64,000 nucleotides of DNA. It comes from Beroe forskalii. Its lineage: Eukaryota; Ctenophora; Nuda; Beroida; Beroidae. Below the pieces are notes generated by a model. The model did not search any database. It was not told the DNA's origin and saw nothing but the letters and a program-made list of their open reading frames with translations. Both the position numbers and the translations under genes were made by a program. The stretch lies in NCBI GenBank assembly GCA_011033025.1, contig WFMF01000242.1, positions 186,001 to 250,000 on the forward strand, read 5' to 3'. Shown piece by piece: positions 1-10,689 of this stretch; position 1 is the stretch's first letter; each line of letters starts with the position of its first letter.

Positions 1-1599
1 GTGCCCCTTTATCCATGAAATTTCCAAGGAGGTTGCCTTCGATGCCAAGGAGTTTAGTACTTCATGAGTTTCAATGCATAATTTACTTGTAGAAGATTCT
101 GCAGACAGGCAATGAACTACTGACAAACAGTCTGTGAAGAAAATAATGGTTGCTTGTTCAGTTGGGAGTGATGAAATGAATGTAGCAGACTCCTTGACTG
201 CAAATAGTTCTGCTTGGAAGACTGTATTTTCGTCTTGTAGCTTCCATTTGAGGTTATGTAGAGGGGAAGGAGAATTATTAGTGTAGATGACTGCCCCAGC
301 TCCAGTCTGACTATTAATCCTAGAACCGTCACTGAATACGATGTAGTCATAGGATAATAGAGTGGTGAACTGATTCTCCTTCAGTTTGTCCATGAATTCT
401 TTAGAACATGTAGATGTAGTGTAGGAAAAGGAGGCAAAGTTCACTGATCTGCTGACGTCCCAGTGTTCTATAGCAGGTTGGAGTATGTTGGTAATTTTAG
501 AAGAGTGAGGTTTTAGCTTGCCCTGGCTTTTTAGCCTGAAAAGAGTTGCATATGCCCTGTTCTCAATGAGAGAATGTGCAGGTGGGAAGCCAGCAATGAG
601 ATTCATTACAGCCTTTGAGGTAAATTTTGGGCAATGTATTATGGTACGTGATGCCAAGGCTTGTATCTTCGCTAATTTTTCCTCTATGAAAGACTTTTGG
701 TTCAAACCCCACAAGTGACATCCATATGTGATAGTAGGAAGGACAACAGATTTGTAAATCCATTTAGCTGTATCCGCTGAGAACCCCCAGTTCTTGCCTA
801 TGGCTCTGTTGGATGCATTAAGAACAGTGATGGCTTTACTTCTGACAAACTCGACATGTTTACCCCAATTAAGTTTCTGATCTAAGATCACTCCTAAATA
901 TTTTACTTCTGAAGAGAAAGGGATATGTCGATTGTTGATGGTGATCGGCCTGTTGACTGTTATGTTCCTCTTCCAAGTGAAGAGCACCAGATGGGTTTTC
1001 TTCGATGATAGTTCTAGACCATTCTCAGTACACCAATTGTTGATGATGTTGATTAAGGACTGTTTTCTTGACATAAGCAAATCAAGGTCATCACCTAATA
1101 AGAGTGTAACCAGGTCATCTGCAAACCCTTGGACCAGGTCAGGGTCAGGTAGGAGAGATCGTAGTGAAACCAGCAATGAGTCAATCACAATATTCCAAAG
1201 TAGTGGTGAAAGTACTCCTCCCTGTGGAGTACCTTTGATAATGTACTTGAGTAATGATACACCTTTTAGGGAGAATATGACATTGCGTTGACCGAGCAAG
1301 TTTATTATCCAATTGATAAGTGGGCCTGGTACTGCACGCTTTTGAAGAGAAAGGACAATACTTCTAAACGAGATGGAGTCGAAGGCCGACTTGATATCTA
1401 TAAAGCAAGAAAGGGCATACTTTCCTTCGACCAGCGCCTGTTCAATTCTGTTTACTAGTAAATGCAAGGCCTCATCAGTAGACCTAGACTTCCGGAATCC
1501 AAGTTGTTGATCGCTTAGAGAACTGTCCAATTGTACGATGTCATTCAAGTACAGGAGCACTACTTTTTCTAGTAATTTAAGGACACTGCTACATAAGTT
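1..1599 (-). pseudogene. LINE reverse transcriptase palm to RNase H (3' part of the ORF, runs off the left edge)
   Basis: The minus strand is open from 1599 to 1 in one frame. In order it shows QQLGFRKSRST, then CFIDIKSAFDSI (RT motif A with catalytic Asp), TPQGGVLSPLLWN (motif B), GFADDLVTLL (motif C, FADD), and KYLGVILDQKLNW (thumb-proximal). It then runs into an RNase H domain near 360-1: FSDGSR (first catalytic Asp), QAELFAV (Glu), FFTDCLSVV (Asp) and WIKGH at the edge. The ORF lacks its own start because the upstream half lies beyond the insertion at 1600-6126. These domains copy element RNA by target-primed reverse transcription and remove RNA from hybrids. As it sits, the ORF cannot be translated as one piece. 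Confidence 0.9.
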
Positions 1600-1622
1600 T
1601 TTTTTTTTTTTTTTTTTTTTTT
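1598..1622 (+). repeat. T25 tract (poly(A) tail of the retroposed insertion)
   Basis: This uninterrupted T run directly follows the left target-site duplication. It marks the 3' end of the minus-strand insertion. Confidence 0.95.
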
Positions 1623-1964
1623 GTTGCAATGTTCACTGTCCGCCTCCCCCGCCACGCGTGGGGAGTTGGCAGCTCTCCATAGCAGAGAGCTCTGCTGGAA
1701 CCCACCTGGCATGCGCTACTAGTTTGCCTAGTACCCCTTACCTGGGATGCCAGATGATGGCATCTTTACAGATGCCAATTGAGTCGGGGGCGCCCCTCGG
1801 AGATTGACTACCTTGGTCCCTGTGGTAAGTGGCCTCCTGGGCCTTAACCTACAACCATCGACTTCTATGGCTCTGATGGCGAGTTGTGCTGGTTTAAGAT
1901 TTATTGTTATTGTAGAGTATTTGTATGGTGTGTTGGGTTTGTATGTTCGTACCGTCGTTTGTTG

Positions 1965-2285
1965 CGGAGGAGTTAGTTATATGCCGGCGCACGTGCCGCG
2001 TGTGCCTCTCCTTCCTGCTGATGTGATGTGCTTTAAAATGTATCATGGCACTACTCTGTTGAGAAGCGGTGGGACCGGCTTTTAACTTGTGTTTGTAGTA
2101 TGTATATATGTTGTAATAGTTTGGTGTGTTTTTACTCATTTTTATTACAGAAGAGTTGGTTTTCTACAATCTACGGCAGGGGCGTCTCCTTCCTGCTTCG
2201 TGTGGTGTTATTTAGTTTAGAAAATAAATGTGCGCCTGCGCTCAGTGGCACGACTCTGTTGAGCTGGGATGGGACTTGTTGATTC
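1965..2285. repeat. Diverged tandem duplication, about 190 bp
   Basis: Two units share GGAGTTAGTT/AGAGTTGGTT, then a CTCCTTCCTGCT block, then GGCACNACTCTGTTGAG, with CGGTGGGAC/TGGGATGGGAC at their ends (about 1965-2085 and 2150-2280). The units are clearly related but diverged. They lie in the 3' third of the retroposed insertion. Confidence 0.6.
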
Positions 2286-2884
2286 GGGATCAGCTGATTG
2301 TCATGTCAATTATCTCTTGATAGGTGGGTTGCTATCTACTCCAGAGTTTGTGGTGCCTGCTGAGAAACTTAGTGAGAACAGAATGATATGTCCCCATGGG
2401 ATGGCCATAATGACATCATGACGGTCATCATGACTACATCATGGCAGGATGGGGGGATCACAATGTCCTGACACTATAATATGACTATAGGGAGGTAAAA
2501 TCTTTAGTGAATGACTGCTTGGTCCTATTTCTGCGTGCAAGGCTTTTGCATAGGATGCCAAAAATCAGCTGCCTTTTATGCTAGTATGGGAGTAAGCAAG
2601 GCACTCCCCCCACAGAAGTGATCTAAGGTCTCCTTAACTCCCGGGACAGTGTTAAAATAAAGGGGAGGAGTTTGGGTCCCTCTTGCTCTTGCTGTTAATT
2701 AGGCAGTTCTGGTTTGTAGACATGTATGTTCCTTCTCACATAGGTTTGGAGATTTTAGGCTCAGGCTGCCCCTATGGTGCCGCCACAAAAAAGGAGTAAA
2801 ATGTCAATAATATACTCATATACGGAAACAGAGTGAGGGTTGTAAGCATATAACCTGAGGCCAGATTTAGATCTGGGTTAAATT

Positions 2885-2903
2885 CATGATGATGATGATG
2901 ATA
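2885..2903. repeat. GAT microsatellite
   Basis: A short (GAT)5-6 run that merges into AT-rich dinucleotides, next to the branched palindrome at 2908. Confidence 0.8.
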
Positions 2904-2907
2904 TAGA

Positions 2908-3083
2908 TATATATACATATACCCGCAGCCTCTAGGGCTGAATTTCATATCGCAAAAAAATTGGGATATTCTATATCCCTCGAGGGCGCTTAGCCCGTGG
3001 GATATATAATGTATAGCACGCAGGGCTCGAAGAGCCGAGTGCTAAATCAGCCCATGAGGCGAGGAGTATATGGTATATATCCT
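2908..3083. repeat. Branched palindrome (outer stem plus at least two hairpins)
   Basis: The outer arms (about 2908-2945 and 3043-3083) pair through an ATATATAC/CATATAC region and a GCCTC...GGGCTGA block. Inside are a hairpin with stem TATATCCC/GGGATATA and inner GGGC/GCCC (2972-3006), and a hairpin with stem TAGCAC/GTGCTA, inner GGCTC/GAGCC and loop GAA (about 3013-3043). It lies inside the retroposed insertion and has the same architecture as the elements at 12824 and 53815. Confidence 0.65.
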
Positions 3084-3982
3084 AAATGAGCTTTTTGGGA
3101 GAATGGCATATCTATGATGAAAAAGTTGAATGTTCAAAGTAAATCCTCGAAGATTTGAACACACAGGAAGGTTTTGCAACAATAATATTGAGTTTTTTCT
3201 CTAATTAAAAAAATTCAATTTTTTCACAAATGCAATACAAACACGATTAAGCACCGTAAGTATCGAAGGGGTTGGTAAAACTTATGTAGAAGTTATGAGC
3301 CCGAGGGCCCGAGAAGGGCGAAAAATTTTAAAAATAGAATCGAATCAAAGCATGGATCAATCTCAAAGGTCTTGCAATCGAAGGATTATTGGCTAAAAAT
3401 GTGGTTAGATGCTGTTAATTAAACTTAAAACACTAGCAATCGTGGAAAAACAAACAATAATTGGAAAAACAAAGGGGAAAATGGTAGCATGTCACTTCGT
3501 GAAACGCATCAGTTACAGCAGAACTTGAAAAGAGATACAAAACGATGAAAAAATGGGTTAAAATGAGCGTATTTACATTTGGTGAAACTCTGCAGCACTG
3601 TTATAATAGTAGACAAATGAGAATGACGTAATTTAAATTACCATGGTTGAATATGGTAAGTCAATAGAATAAGGTGTCCCTCGAAATTTTTCTCATGAGA
3701 GTGTCGCGGTAATTAGGCGGCATTTATTTTACATCGTATCCGCTGTGTGTGAGAAAAAATAATGCACCATTGTTACTAATGATAATGACGTATTGCTCTC
3801 ACTCACCTCTTGCTATTTCCGAAGAATGTGTAACCATGACAACATGGCAATGCAATTAATGATCAACACAAATGCAAATTCCTAACTTTATTTCATGATA
3901 TTGTATTTCATTCTCTCGTTTTTGATTTTGTATCTTTTTACTTCTCTTTCTCGGAATGATTGCTTTTACTGAATTTCACAGA

Positions 3983-4034
3983 ATTGCTGCTATCACTGCT
4001 ATCACTGCTATCACTGCTATCGCTGCTATCACTA
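3983..4034. repeat. CTGCTATCA decanucleotide-type repeat
   Basis: About five copies of TGCTATCACT with one G variant. The stretch 3090-4620 around it is AT-rich with no supported gene. Confidence 0.8.
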
Positions 4035-4599
4035 CAGTTCACTGTTTTCTCTGCTATTTGACTCGACTTTTGTCTACTGTTGGCCACATATTTTGCTGAA
4101 TATTTATTAATTATCGATACTTATGTTTTTTTGCTGTCAATTTTTAATCCAATTCTATTTCGAAGTTGAACTACTTCTCATAATTTCATGATTCAGTAAG
4201 CTGCTGAACAATGATGAATATCAGTTTCAGTGTTTTGACTCTTAACTTTCCATCGCCTCGATGTTTTTGTCGATAATGAACTCCACAAAATCCTTCTATT
4301 TGCCAGTTTTTTGCCTCATGATCGATATTTTGCTGCTAAAATTGTTGTTGTGGACACTTTCAATGATCTCAGCCAGTTTAGCACCAAAATATTTTCTTCC
4401 AAGAGGCGGGCTATATTGCAACCAGCAGAGAACTGCTGAAACAGACCTTTTTCAAAGGGCTAATATCCAAACTTTATATCAAATTTATCTCCCAGATAAT
4501 TTAAACTTGCAGTTTACCTAAAAAAATTCAACGTTATTTAAGTGGATATAGACTATAGAGTATAGAGACATTGAATTGAAAAACAATTTTATGCCACAA

Positions 4600-5145
4600 A
4601 TTGGGAGTTTCTGACGGTTCCAAGTAAGTCATAGGTACTCAAATGTTGCTATATAATGTTCTAGGAGGTATATCAAATCATACAGTATCCGCCCGGATAG
4701 TGTGGTAATGCCTCAGAAAGTGGAACCAAGTGTATTTTTAAATGTGTCAAGATTGTAAGCATATGCTAAAAGTGTCAAGATTGCATATGCATATTAACTG
4801 AGGCCAGAGTTAACCAGGACAGTCATTAAATTGTTATAGGTATGTCTTGACGATGAATTGACATTGTTGATAGGTTGTTAGGGTCAGGTTTCCACACGTT
4901 TATGCTTGTTTTTTGGCATTGATGACGGCTCCAAGGCGGTCTTAGGTACTCAAATAATTGTGAGATATGTTTTAGAAAGAGTATTTAATGATGCAATATC
5001 CGTACGATGCCTGGTATTTGCTTCAAAAAGCAGAACAGAGTGTATTTGAAGAAAAAAAACGTGGGACAAGTGTCAAGATTGTAAGCATATACCCGAAAAA
5101 GTTTCAGGATTTTAAGCATCTTAACTGAGGCTAGAGTCAGACTAA
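4600..5145. repeat. Diverged direct repeat, about 310 bp, two units
   Basis: Two units share GACGGNTCCAAG, AGGTACTCAAAT, a TATCCG block, AGNGTATTT, GTCAAGATTGTAAGCATA and TTAACTGAGGC. A third partial copy of the GTAAGCATATAACCTGAGGCCAG end lies near 2846-2880. This gives the interior of the retroposed insertion a repeat-built character. Confidence 0.6.
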
Positions 5146-5685
5146 GGGACTGGTATCCCGCTGTGGGGCTTCAGAACCCTTGATAAGAGATGGACTTGTA
5201 TCCTGCTTGGGGCTTCAGATCCTTGATAAGGGAAGGACTGGTATCCCGCTTGGGGCTTCAGATCCTTGGTAAGGGAAGGACTGGTAATTAGTATCCCACT
5301 TGGGGCTTCAGATTCTTGGTAAGGGAGGGACTGGTATCCCTTTTGGGGCTTCAGAACCCTTGGTAAGGGTGGGACTGGTATCCCGCTTGGGGCTTCAGAT
5401 CCTTGGTAAGGGAAGGACTGGTAATTGGTATCCCACTTGGGGCTTCAGATCCTTGGTAAGGGAATGACTGGTATCCCGCTTGGGGCTTCAGATCCTTGGT
5501 AAGGGAATGACTGGTATCCCGCTTGGGGCTTCAGATCCTTGATAAGGGAAGGACTGGTAATTGGTATCCCACTTGGGGCTTCAGATCCTTGGTAAGGGAG
5601 GGACTGGTATCCCGCTTGGGGCTTCAGAACCCTTGGTAAGGGTGGGACTGGTATCCCGCTATGGGGCTTCAGATCCCTTGAGTGT
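5145..5685. repeat. 43-bp minisatellite
   Basis: About 11-12 units containing GGTATCCCGCTTGGGGC, TTCAGATCCTTGG and TAAGGGAAGGACT. Some units carry an extra GGTAATT insert that itself recurs, so higher-order units exist. The array sits near the 5' end of the retroposed insertion. Confidence 0.9.
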
Positions 5686-6126
5686 GACCTTTGAGTTGAT
5701 GTGGCAATTTGATGTGGTGAGTTGATGTCTATTGGGAATTATGTGTTTTTAAGTGGATCAGATGGGTATCAGTCCGTTTTGCCGCAATGGCAAGGGGTTA
5801 TGGAATATGGAAGTTGTCCACTGGGACTATTGCCGCTATGGCAAGGTTGTCTGGCCAGAGTCCAGATCTGGACTCTGGTGCACGCTTGGTGCTATGTCCG
5901 CTATGGACTAGGCTGTATCTGCGGCATTCCGGCTGCCATGGGACATCAGCAGCAGTCCCGCCGCAGAGGGACCCCACTGGGTACGGGGAGCCAACTCCCA
6001 TACCCAGTCTACCTACCAGAGATCGACGATGGGGAGCCCGCAGGGACTGTCGATCATCTGCTACGACAGGGGCTTGCACGAGACTGGCTGCGCCATTTCG
6101 CAGTACTAGGCGACCGCCCCCCTCTG

Positions 6127-7534
6127 TGCTACATAAGTTGATTGTTCTCCAGTTTTCTGCATCATGCTTGTCCTTCTTGCCAGCTTTGAATAGGAAAATA
6201 GCCCTGGAAGTTTGCCAGGCATGAGGAATAACCCCTAAGCGTAAGCTGTCTTTGAAAATCTGACTTATAAAGGGTTTCAGAGTACTCCACGAGTTGAGGA
6301 GAACCTCGTTAGAAATCTTATCAGGTCCAGGACTTTTGTTGATGTTTAGAGATTTGAATGCTTTTTCTAAACGTGAGTCAGAGCAGATAATGTCCTGTAA
6401 TAGAGGATAATTTGTAGTAGTATCATCAGTTATATTACTGTCTTCTGATTCTCCAGGAGTTGTGTGTGAATTAACTAGAATGTCTTCAAGATTGTGGTTA
6501 ACTGGAGTAGTGGATAAATTGTCTTTGCATGTGATAGTTTGTAGGGTTTCAAGTATAGTTTCTGTATAACTACCATTCGGATTTTGTACCGAGGTAAGGG
6601 TTGCTTTTGTTTGTTTTAATTTTTTTAGGAGTTTCGAAGTTCTGGAGGTAGATGAGGACGTATTAGTGCAGAAGCTGTTCCAGCTTTTGGACTTATTACG
6701 TTTTATAAGTTTCAGGTAGCGATTGTTGGCTTTTTTGTAGCTGGATAAATCTGTAAGAGCTCTGGTTCGTTTGTACCGATTGAAGCACCTCCGAGTTAGT
6801 TTTCTGGCGATTTGTAGCTCTTTGTTCCACCATGGGGAACTTATCTTTTTCCTAATTGAGTTTTGTGAAACGTAGTTGAATGTTTTAGACTGTTTGATGG
6901 CTTTAAAGATGAGATTATGAACAAGATCTACTTTGTCGTTCAACTCAATAGGAGAGTTGGATACAAAGGAGAGAGCTTTACTATGTGAAGTAATCAGATC
7001 TGAAAGTTTGTCTCTGTAGACATTGTATTCGATTGTAGAAAGTTTTGCCGATCGTTTCGAAGATTCGGTTATTGGAGGGGTATTTGTATTAGAGGAGATA
7101 TCGAAACAAATAAGTGAATGATCTGAGAGTGAAGGTATTGGTGAAGTACGCCATTCAGAGACGAGTGGGATGGCATTCGTATTCCCCAAGGTTAAGTCCA
7201 ATACTTCGTCTCTGAGGACGTTATGGAACGTAGTGCTTCCATCGTTGAAGAAACTAAAGCCATTTTGAAGGATGAAATCCATGAGAAGCTCGCCCCTGGT
7301 GTTAATGTTTGTACTCCCCCATGCTTTATGATGTGCGTTCATGTCGCCTCCGATGATTAAAGGAAAGTTTTTCCTACGACACATATCGCATAAATCTACC
7401 AGGGGAGATGGAATTGTAGTGTGAGTTCCATCTAAATAGACTGAGCAGACTACAAAGTCGTGTGAAGAGTTAGTGGAGACCCTTGCAACTGCAAGGTCTT
7501 TGGTCATGAACTGTACTAACGGGGTACAGCTTAG
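6127..7534 (-). pseudogene. LINE endonuclease C-terminal part and RT N-terminal part (middle of the ORF)
   Basis: In the minus frame the endonuclease shows IIGGDMNAHHKAWGS (GDxNAHH active-site strand), EVLDLTLGN and LSDHSLICFDI (catalytic SDH). A basic linker follows (RRCFNRYKRTR), then the RT fingers start: NKSPGPDKISNEVL and ENWRTINL. The frame stops being LINE sequence at the 13-bp target duplication 6127-6139; the residues after that come from the inserted element. The upstream end is the CAGCTTAG target duplication (7527-7534) of the hAT-like insertion. A Met-led ORF from 7615 is an artefact of reading into that insertion. Confidence 0.88.
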
Positions 7535-8578
7535 CACCCCTTCACAAAAGTTGAAATCCATTTCCCATAGGGAGGATGAGGCCCAGAGCGAGGATAAAAA
7601 ATTTTCTACCAGCAAAAATTTTCAAAGATTTGAAAGAAATTGGTGATAAGTAGTGGAACAATTGTGAAATTGTCATCTCTTTTTGATATGTCCATTGTCC
7701 AATGTGACTTGAAACCAACATGCCAAATTAGGAAAACTAAGGATTATATTCGCTTTTCCAGGATCATCTTCGGTTGTCCGAGAGCAGAAAAGGATAGATA
7801 AAAGGGAATTTTTGATAAAGCCAAAGATTATCATTGCTTTAATGATGACTATTATTTTGATATTGAATGAGAACAAGGATTAAGCAGCAGCATGCGTATG
7901 ATTTCTATCTATCAACAAAAGTCGAAAGGGCAAAGACAATACATATCACTCCTCATCTTAATTGTATGAATTGATTGTTTAATGTCTTGGACAAGCGAAG
8001 ATTAACTGCAAATTCTAATTGCGATACTGTGATAAAATTGGACTGAAATGAGGGCAAATATCCTACTGAGACAGCAATTCCAATTTCGATTTGCTCCAAA
8101 TGTCTGGCTTCTGGGAGCTAACACTCCCACATCCCAGGCCCCGCCTTAAATAAGTTTTATTTTCATTTCTGTAAACATTTCTCATAGCAAAGAACTGATA
8201 TGCTAATTTATCAAAATTAGACATCAATGACTGAATGACAGTAAAGGATGGCAATTTGTTCAAAATTTAAAAAGGGCAATGTTGGGGGCCTGGGAGCGGC
8301 AGCCCCTAGACCCCAAAATGAGAGTAAAAATCCTATAGAGACAGCAGTTCAACGGCTGGCTTCTGGGGGCTGCCGCCCCCAGACCCCTGCCATTGAAGTT
8401 TGATCTTTTTGCCAGAAATTTATTGGTCACATTTTTTAAGTCAAATAGTCAAATAATCAGATTACGTTGTTGAGCAAGTTATACCTCAAAAATTGAAATA
8501 CCAAAAATGAAAAACCGAAGATAAACTTTCAATTTAGGGAGGATAAGGGTGGTGATTTTCAACTTATATGAACCTATG
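7535..8578. mobile_element. hAT-like non-autonomous DNA transposon
   Basis: The element is flanked by the 8-bp direct repeat CAGCTTAG (7527-7534 and 8579-8586). Its imperfect terminal inverted repeats run CA...TTCA...AAGTTGAAA at both ends, about 25 bp. An 8-bp target duplication with CA-starting TIRs is typical of hAT elements. There is no transposase ORF. A related module occurs twice inside: a GAGACAGCA stretch followed by GGCTTCTGGG and a C-rich block (about 8070-8145 and 8325-8395). Confidence 0.75.
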
Positions 8579-9246
8579 CAGCTTAGTGATAGCTGCTTAG
8601 AAAGCAGAAGGATCGCTCTAGGTCTATCTGCATTGTCAGAGTATACGAGTTCGAAATGGGAACTAATGCCTGTGGGGACCAGAGATTTGTTTACTGGAGG
8701 TTCTTGAATAAAACTCAAGTTTAGGGGAGAATCGTTGGATGCAATGATATCTTGAAGATTGTCCAGGGGCCCTAAGGAACGATGACTATTGAGCTGGTAG
8801 CAATTGATGGAAAACGAGCGACTTAAATTGTTACTGGCACTAGTGAGAAGTCTAGCTTGATGGATAGTGTTGCCGAGACGTTGTGAGAATGAGGAGCTGG
8901 ACGCACCATCATTTGAGGGATCCGAATGTGTAGAATCTACATGTGACGTACAAGAAACGCGCGGGCTATTATCTGGGGCTACTCTCAAAATAGGTTGAGG
9001 TATCTCCGTCACATCAACTGGTGAGAATGGCGCCCCATCTATGCCCAAATTGAAAATATCATCTTCTGAGAAAGGTATACCATCAATGTCGTCACGGTGG
9101 AAGTGTGACATAGAAAGTAGAAGGCTGAAAAACAAGGATTGAGTAGATGAATTGCGTAAAGGAAATAAATAACTACAGGAGAAAGGAACATGACAAAAAC
9201 TGAAAACTGTTAAGTTTGTTGGCTTATTTAACTTAGGCAACATCAT
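8579..9246 (-). pseudogene. LINE ORF N-terminal part and start of endonuclease (5' part)
   Basis: The likely start is the Met at 9111 (MSHFHRDDIDGIPF). An earlier in-frame Met at 9246 adds a hydrophobic stretch that does not look like the rest. The first about 100 residues are acidic and Ser-rich. The endonuclease begins with INCYQLNSHRS (metal-binding Asn strand) and FIQEPPV (the Glu of the ExPP-like motif), then SDNADRPRAILLLSK. Frame continuity is lost at SLSC, where the 8-bp duplication CAGCTTAG marks the insertion at 7535-8578. The same Ser-Cys codons recur on the other side, so the original protein read straight across. Confidence 0.82.
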
Positions 9247-9650
9247 TTACTTAATTAACTTGAAGACTTAAAGAAATTAAATGAATCATAAGACACAGAC
9301 AACCATAACTGACTTGAGTTACTTAATTTACTTAAATAGATGTAACTTAAGCAAATTATCTTAATTTACTTAAATCACTTAAATTACTAAATTCATTTAA
9401 CTTTACTTAATCTACTTAATTTACTTAAATTACTTAAAGTACTTAAATTACTTAAATTACCTAATTGACTTAATTTACTTAATTTACTTAATTTACTTAA
9501 GTTACTTAATTTACTTAAATTGCTTAAATTACTTAAATTACTTAATTTACTTGATTTACTTAATTTACTTCATTTACTTAATGTACTTAATTTAATTGAA
9601 TTACTTCAATGACTTCAATGACTTCATTTACTTAATTTACTTAAAAATAA
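9240..9650. repeat. TTACTTAA-type short tandem array
   Basis: About 40 degenerate copies of an 8-11 bp unit (TTACTTAAT/ACTTAAATT). It begins at the 5' boundary of the LINE ORF region. A sparser extension reaches about 9870. Confidence 0.88.
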
Positions 9651-10490
9651 ATTAATTCAGATCACTTGTTACACGGTTAGACATCAAGTAAAACCCGTAA
9701 GAAATACTTTAGCCATTCAAGCGTGGAAGAAAGAAAAATCTAATTAAGGTCTATAAGTAAAAGGGAATCAGAGCCATTAATCCAAATTTATCAAATCTGA
9801 CAAAAGCAACTTCAAAATAATTTACCTAAATTATTTAATCTACTTAGTTTACTTAATTTAATTAAATAAATAACAAATTATAGTTAATTAAATGACATAA
9901 AGACAAATACTGATGATTAAATACTGTTAAAAAGGTCAATTAACTTAAATAAGTAAAATAAATAATTACCTTAATTATTTAAACAAGGAATTAAAAAAAA
10001 GAACAGGTAAAAGACAGTTAAGGAGTAGGTAACGTAACTAAGCGTAAAAGTCATTGGTAAATAAAAGTAAAAATAAATGTCGTTAAAAGTGAAAGAACGA
10101 GTAACGCATAGAGGAAATTAACAATGCTCAAAAACACGAAAAACAACATGAAAACAGCGTGATGTCATGGTGCAAATGAAATCTTTCCCGGTATCTCCAG
10201 CACCTCATTAATTTAAAGTAGGCGGAAATAAATGCAAGAAATTCGAATTGATCGAATAAAATTAAAGACGTGTATCTTACAGGTTCAAGTATTCAATAAA
10301 CATGTTGCAATTAGAGAAGAGATGAAATTCAATCGGAAAAATCATCGCAATGCAAGAGTTAAACAAGCAGACATAAAACCTAGAAGAGCCGGAAGGAGTA
10401 GGAGTTTTCAATGAGTTTATGAGGATGTAGACAAAAGCCAAGAGGGTAGAAAAAGGGGAGTCAACCAGAAACAAGATTAGGTTGGGAGAG
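9650..10490. other. AT-rich stretch, no supported gene
   Basis: Low-complexity A/T-rich DNA with short chance ORFs on both strands. None has codon structure or recognisable motifs. Confidence 0.6.
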
Positions 10491-10500
10491 TGAGTCGATT

Positions 10501-10675
10501 CACGTGTGGCCTGGCACGGGCTGCTTTCAAGGGGAGTGGCAATAATCAGATTTATTTTTCGCTCTGTTACCCGTGCCTGTCACGTGGTAGCCACCTAGCG
10601 GCCACGTGGTGACCACGTGACGGATCTTGTGGCAGGCAGTTACCACGTGACTGTGTCACCTGACCGTGTCACGTG
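10501..10675. promoter_or_regulatory. Cluster of six CACGTG E-boxes, partly palindromic
   Basis: CACGTG occurs at 10501, 10581, 10603, 10614, 10644 and 10670. Two are embedded as GTCACGTG or ACGTGAC. Parts also fold back: GTCACGTGGT near 10579 is complementary to ACCACGTGAC near 10613. CACGTG is the core for bHLH-ZIP factors (USF, MYC/MAX, MITF/TFEB). No transcript is identified nearby, so this could instead be a palindromic repeat. Further single CACGTGs lie at 11462 and 11617. Confidence 0.45.
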
Positions 10676-10689
10676 ACTATGACTTGACC

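Larger units (their letters stand above)
1600..6126 (-). mobile_element. 4.5-kb poly(A)-tailed non-coding retroposed insertion
   Basis: The insertion is flanked by a 13-bp direct repeat TGCTACATAAGTT (1587-1599 and 6127-6139). It ends in a 25-T run on the plus strand (1598-1622), that is, a poly(A) tail on the minus strand, so the 5' end is at 6126. These are hallmarks of LINE-mediated retroposition. No minus-strand ORF longer than about 80 codons is present. It could be a large non-autonomous LINE derivative or a retroposed long non-coding RNA. The 3' 220 bases contain stable hairpins (for example around 1664-1694 and 1756-1777). The interior carries a 180-bp duplication, a branched palindrome and a 43-bp minisatellite, listed separately. 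Confidence 0.8.
1..9250 (-). mobile_element. Non-LTR (LINE) retrotransposon, EN-RT-RNase H type, with two nested insertions
   Basis: Reading the minus strand from about 9111 leftward gives one polyprotein: an acidic N-terminus, an apurinic-type endonuclease, a reverse transcriptase and an RNase H domain. It is interrupted at 8578-7535 by a hAT-like element and at 6126-1600 by a poly(A) insertion. Removing each insertion plus one target-duplication copy brings the flanking reading frames back in register, so the insertions came after the element and the copy was little decayed. Retroelements with APE, RT and RNase H in this order belong to the I/R1/LOA-like groups. The 3' end lies beyond the left edge. 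No separate gag-like ORF1 is seen next to it. Clade assignment is tentative. Confidence 0.85.

Noticed and set aside
932..1291. Plus-strand ORF of 119 codons
   Set aside because: Shadow of the LINE reverse transcriptase on the minus strand.
7568..8544. TAGGGAGGAT direct repeat as target duplication
   Set aside because: It leaves the endonuclease out of frame; CAGCTTAG at 7527/8579 restores it and leaves hAT-like TIRs.
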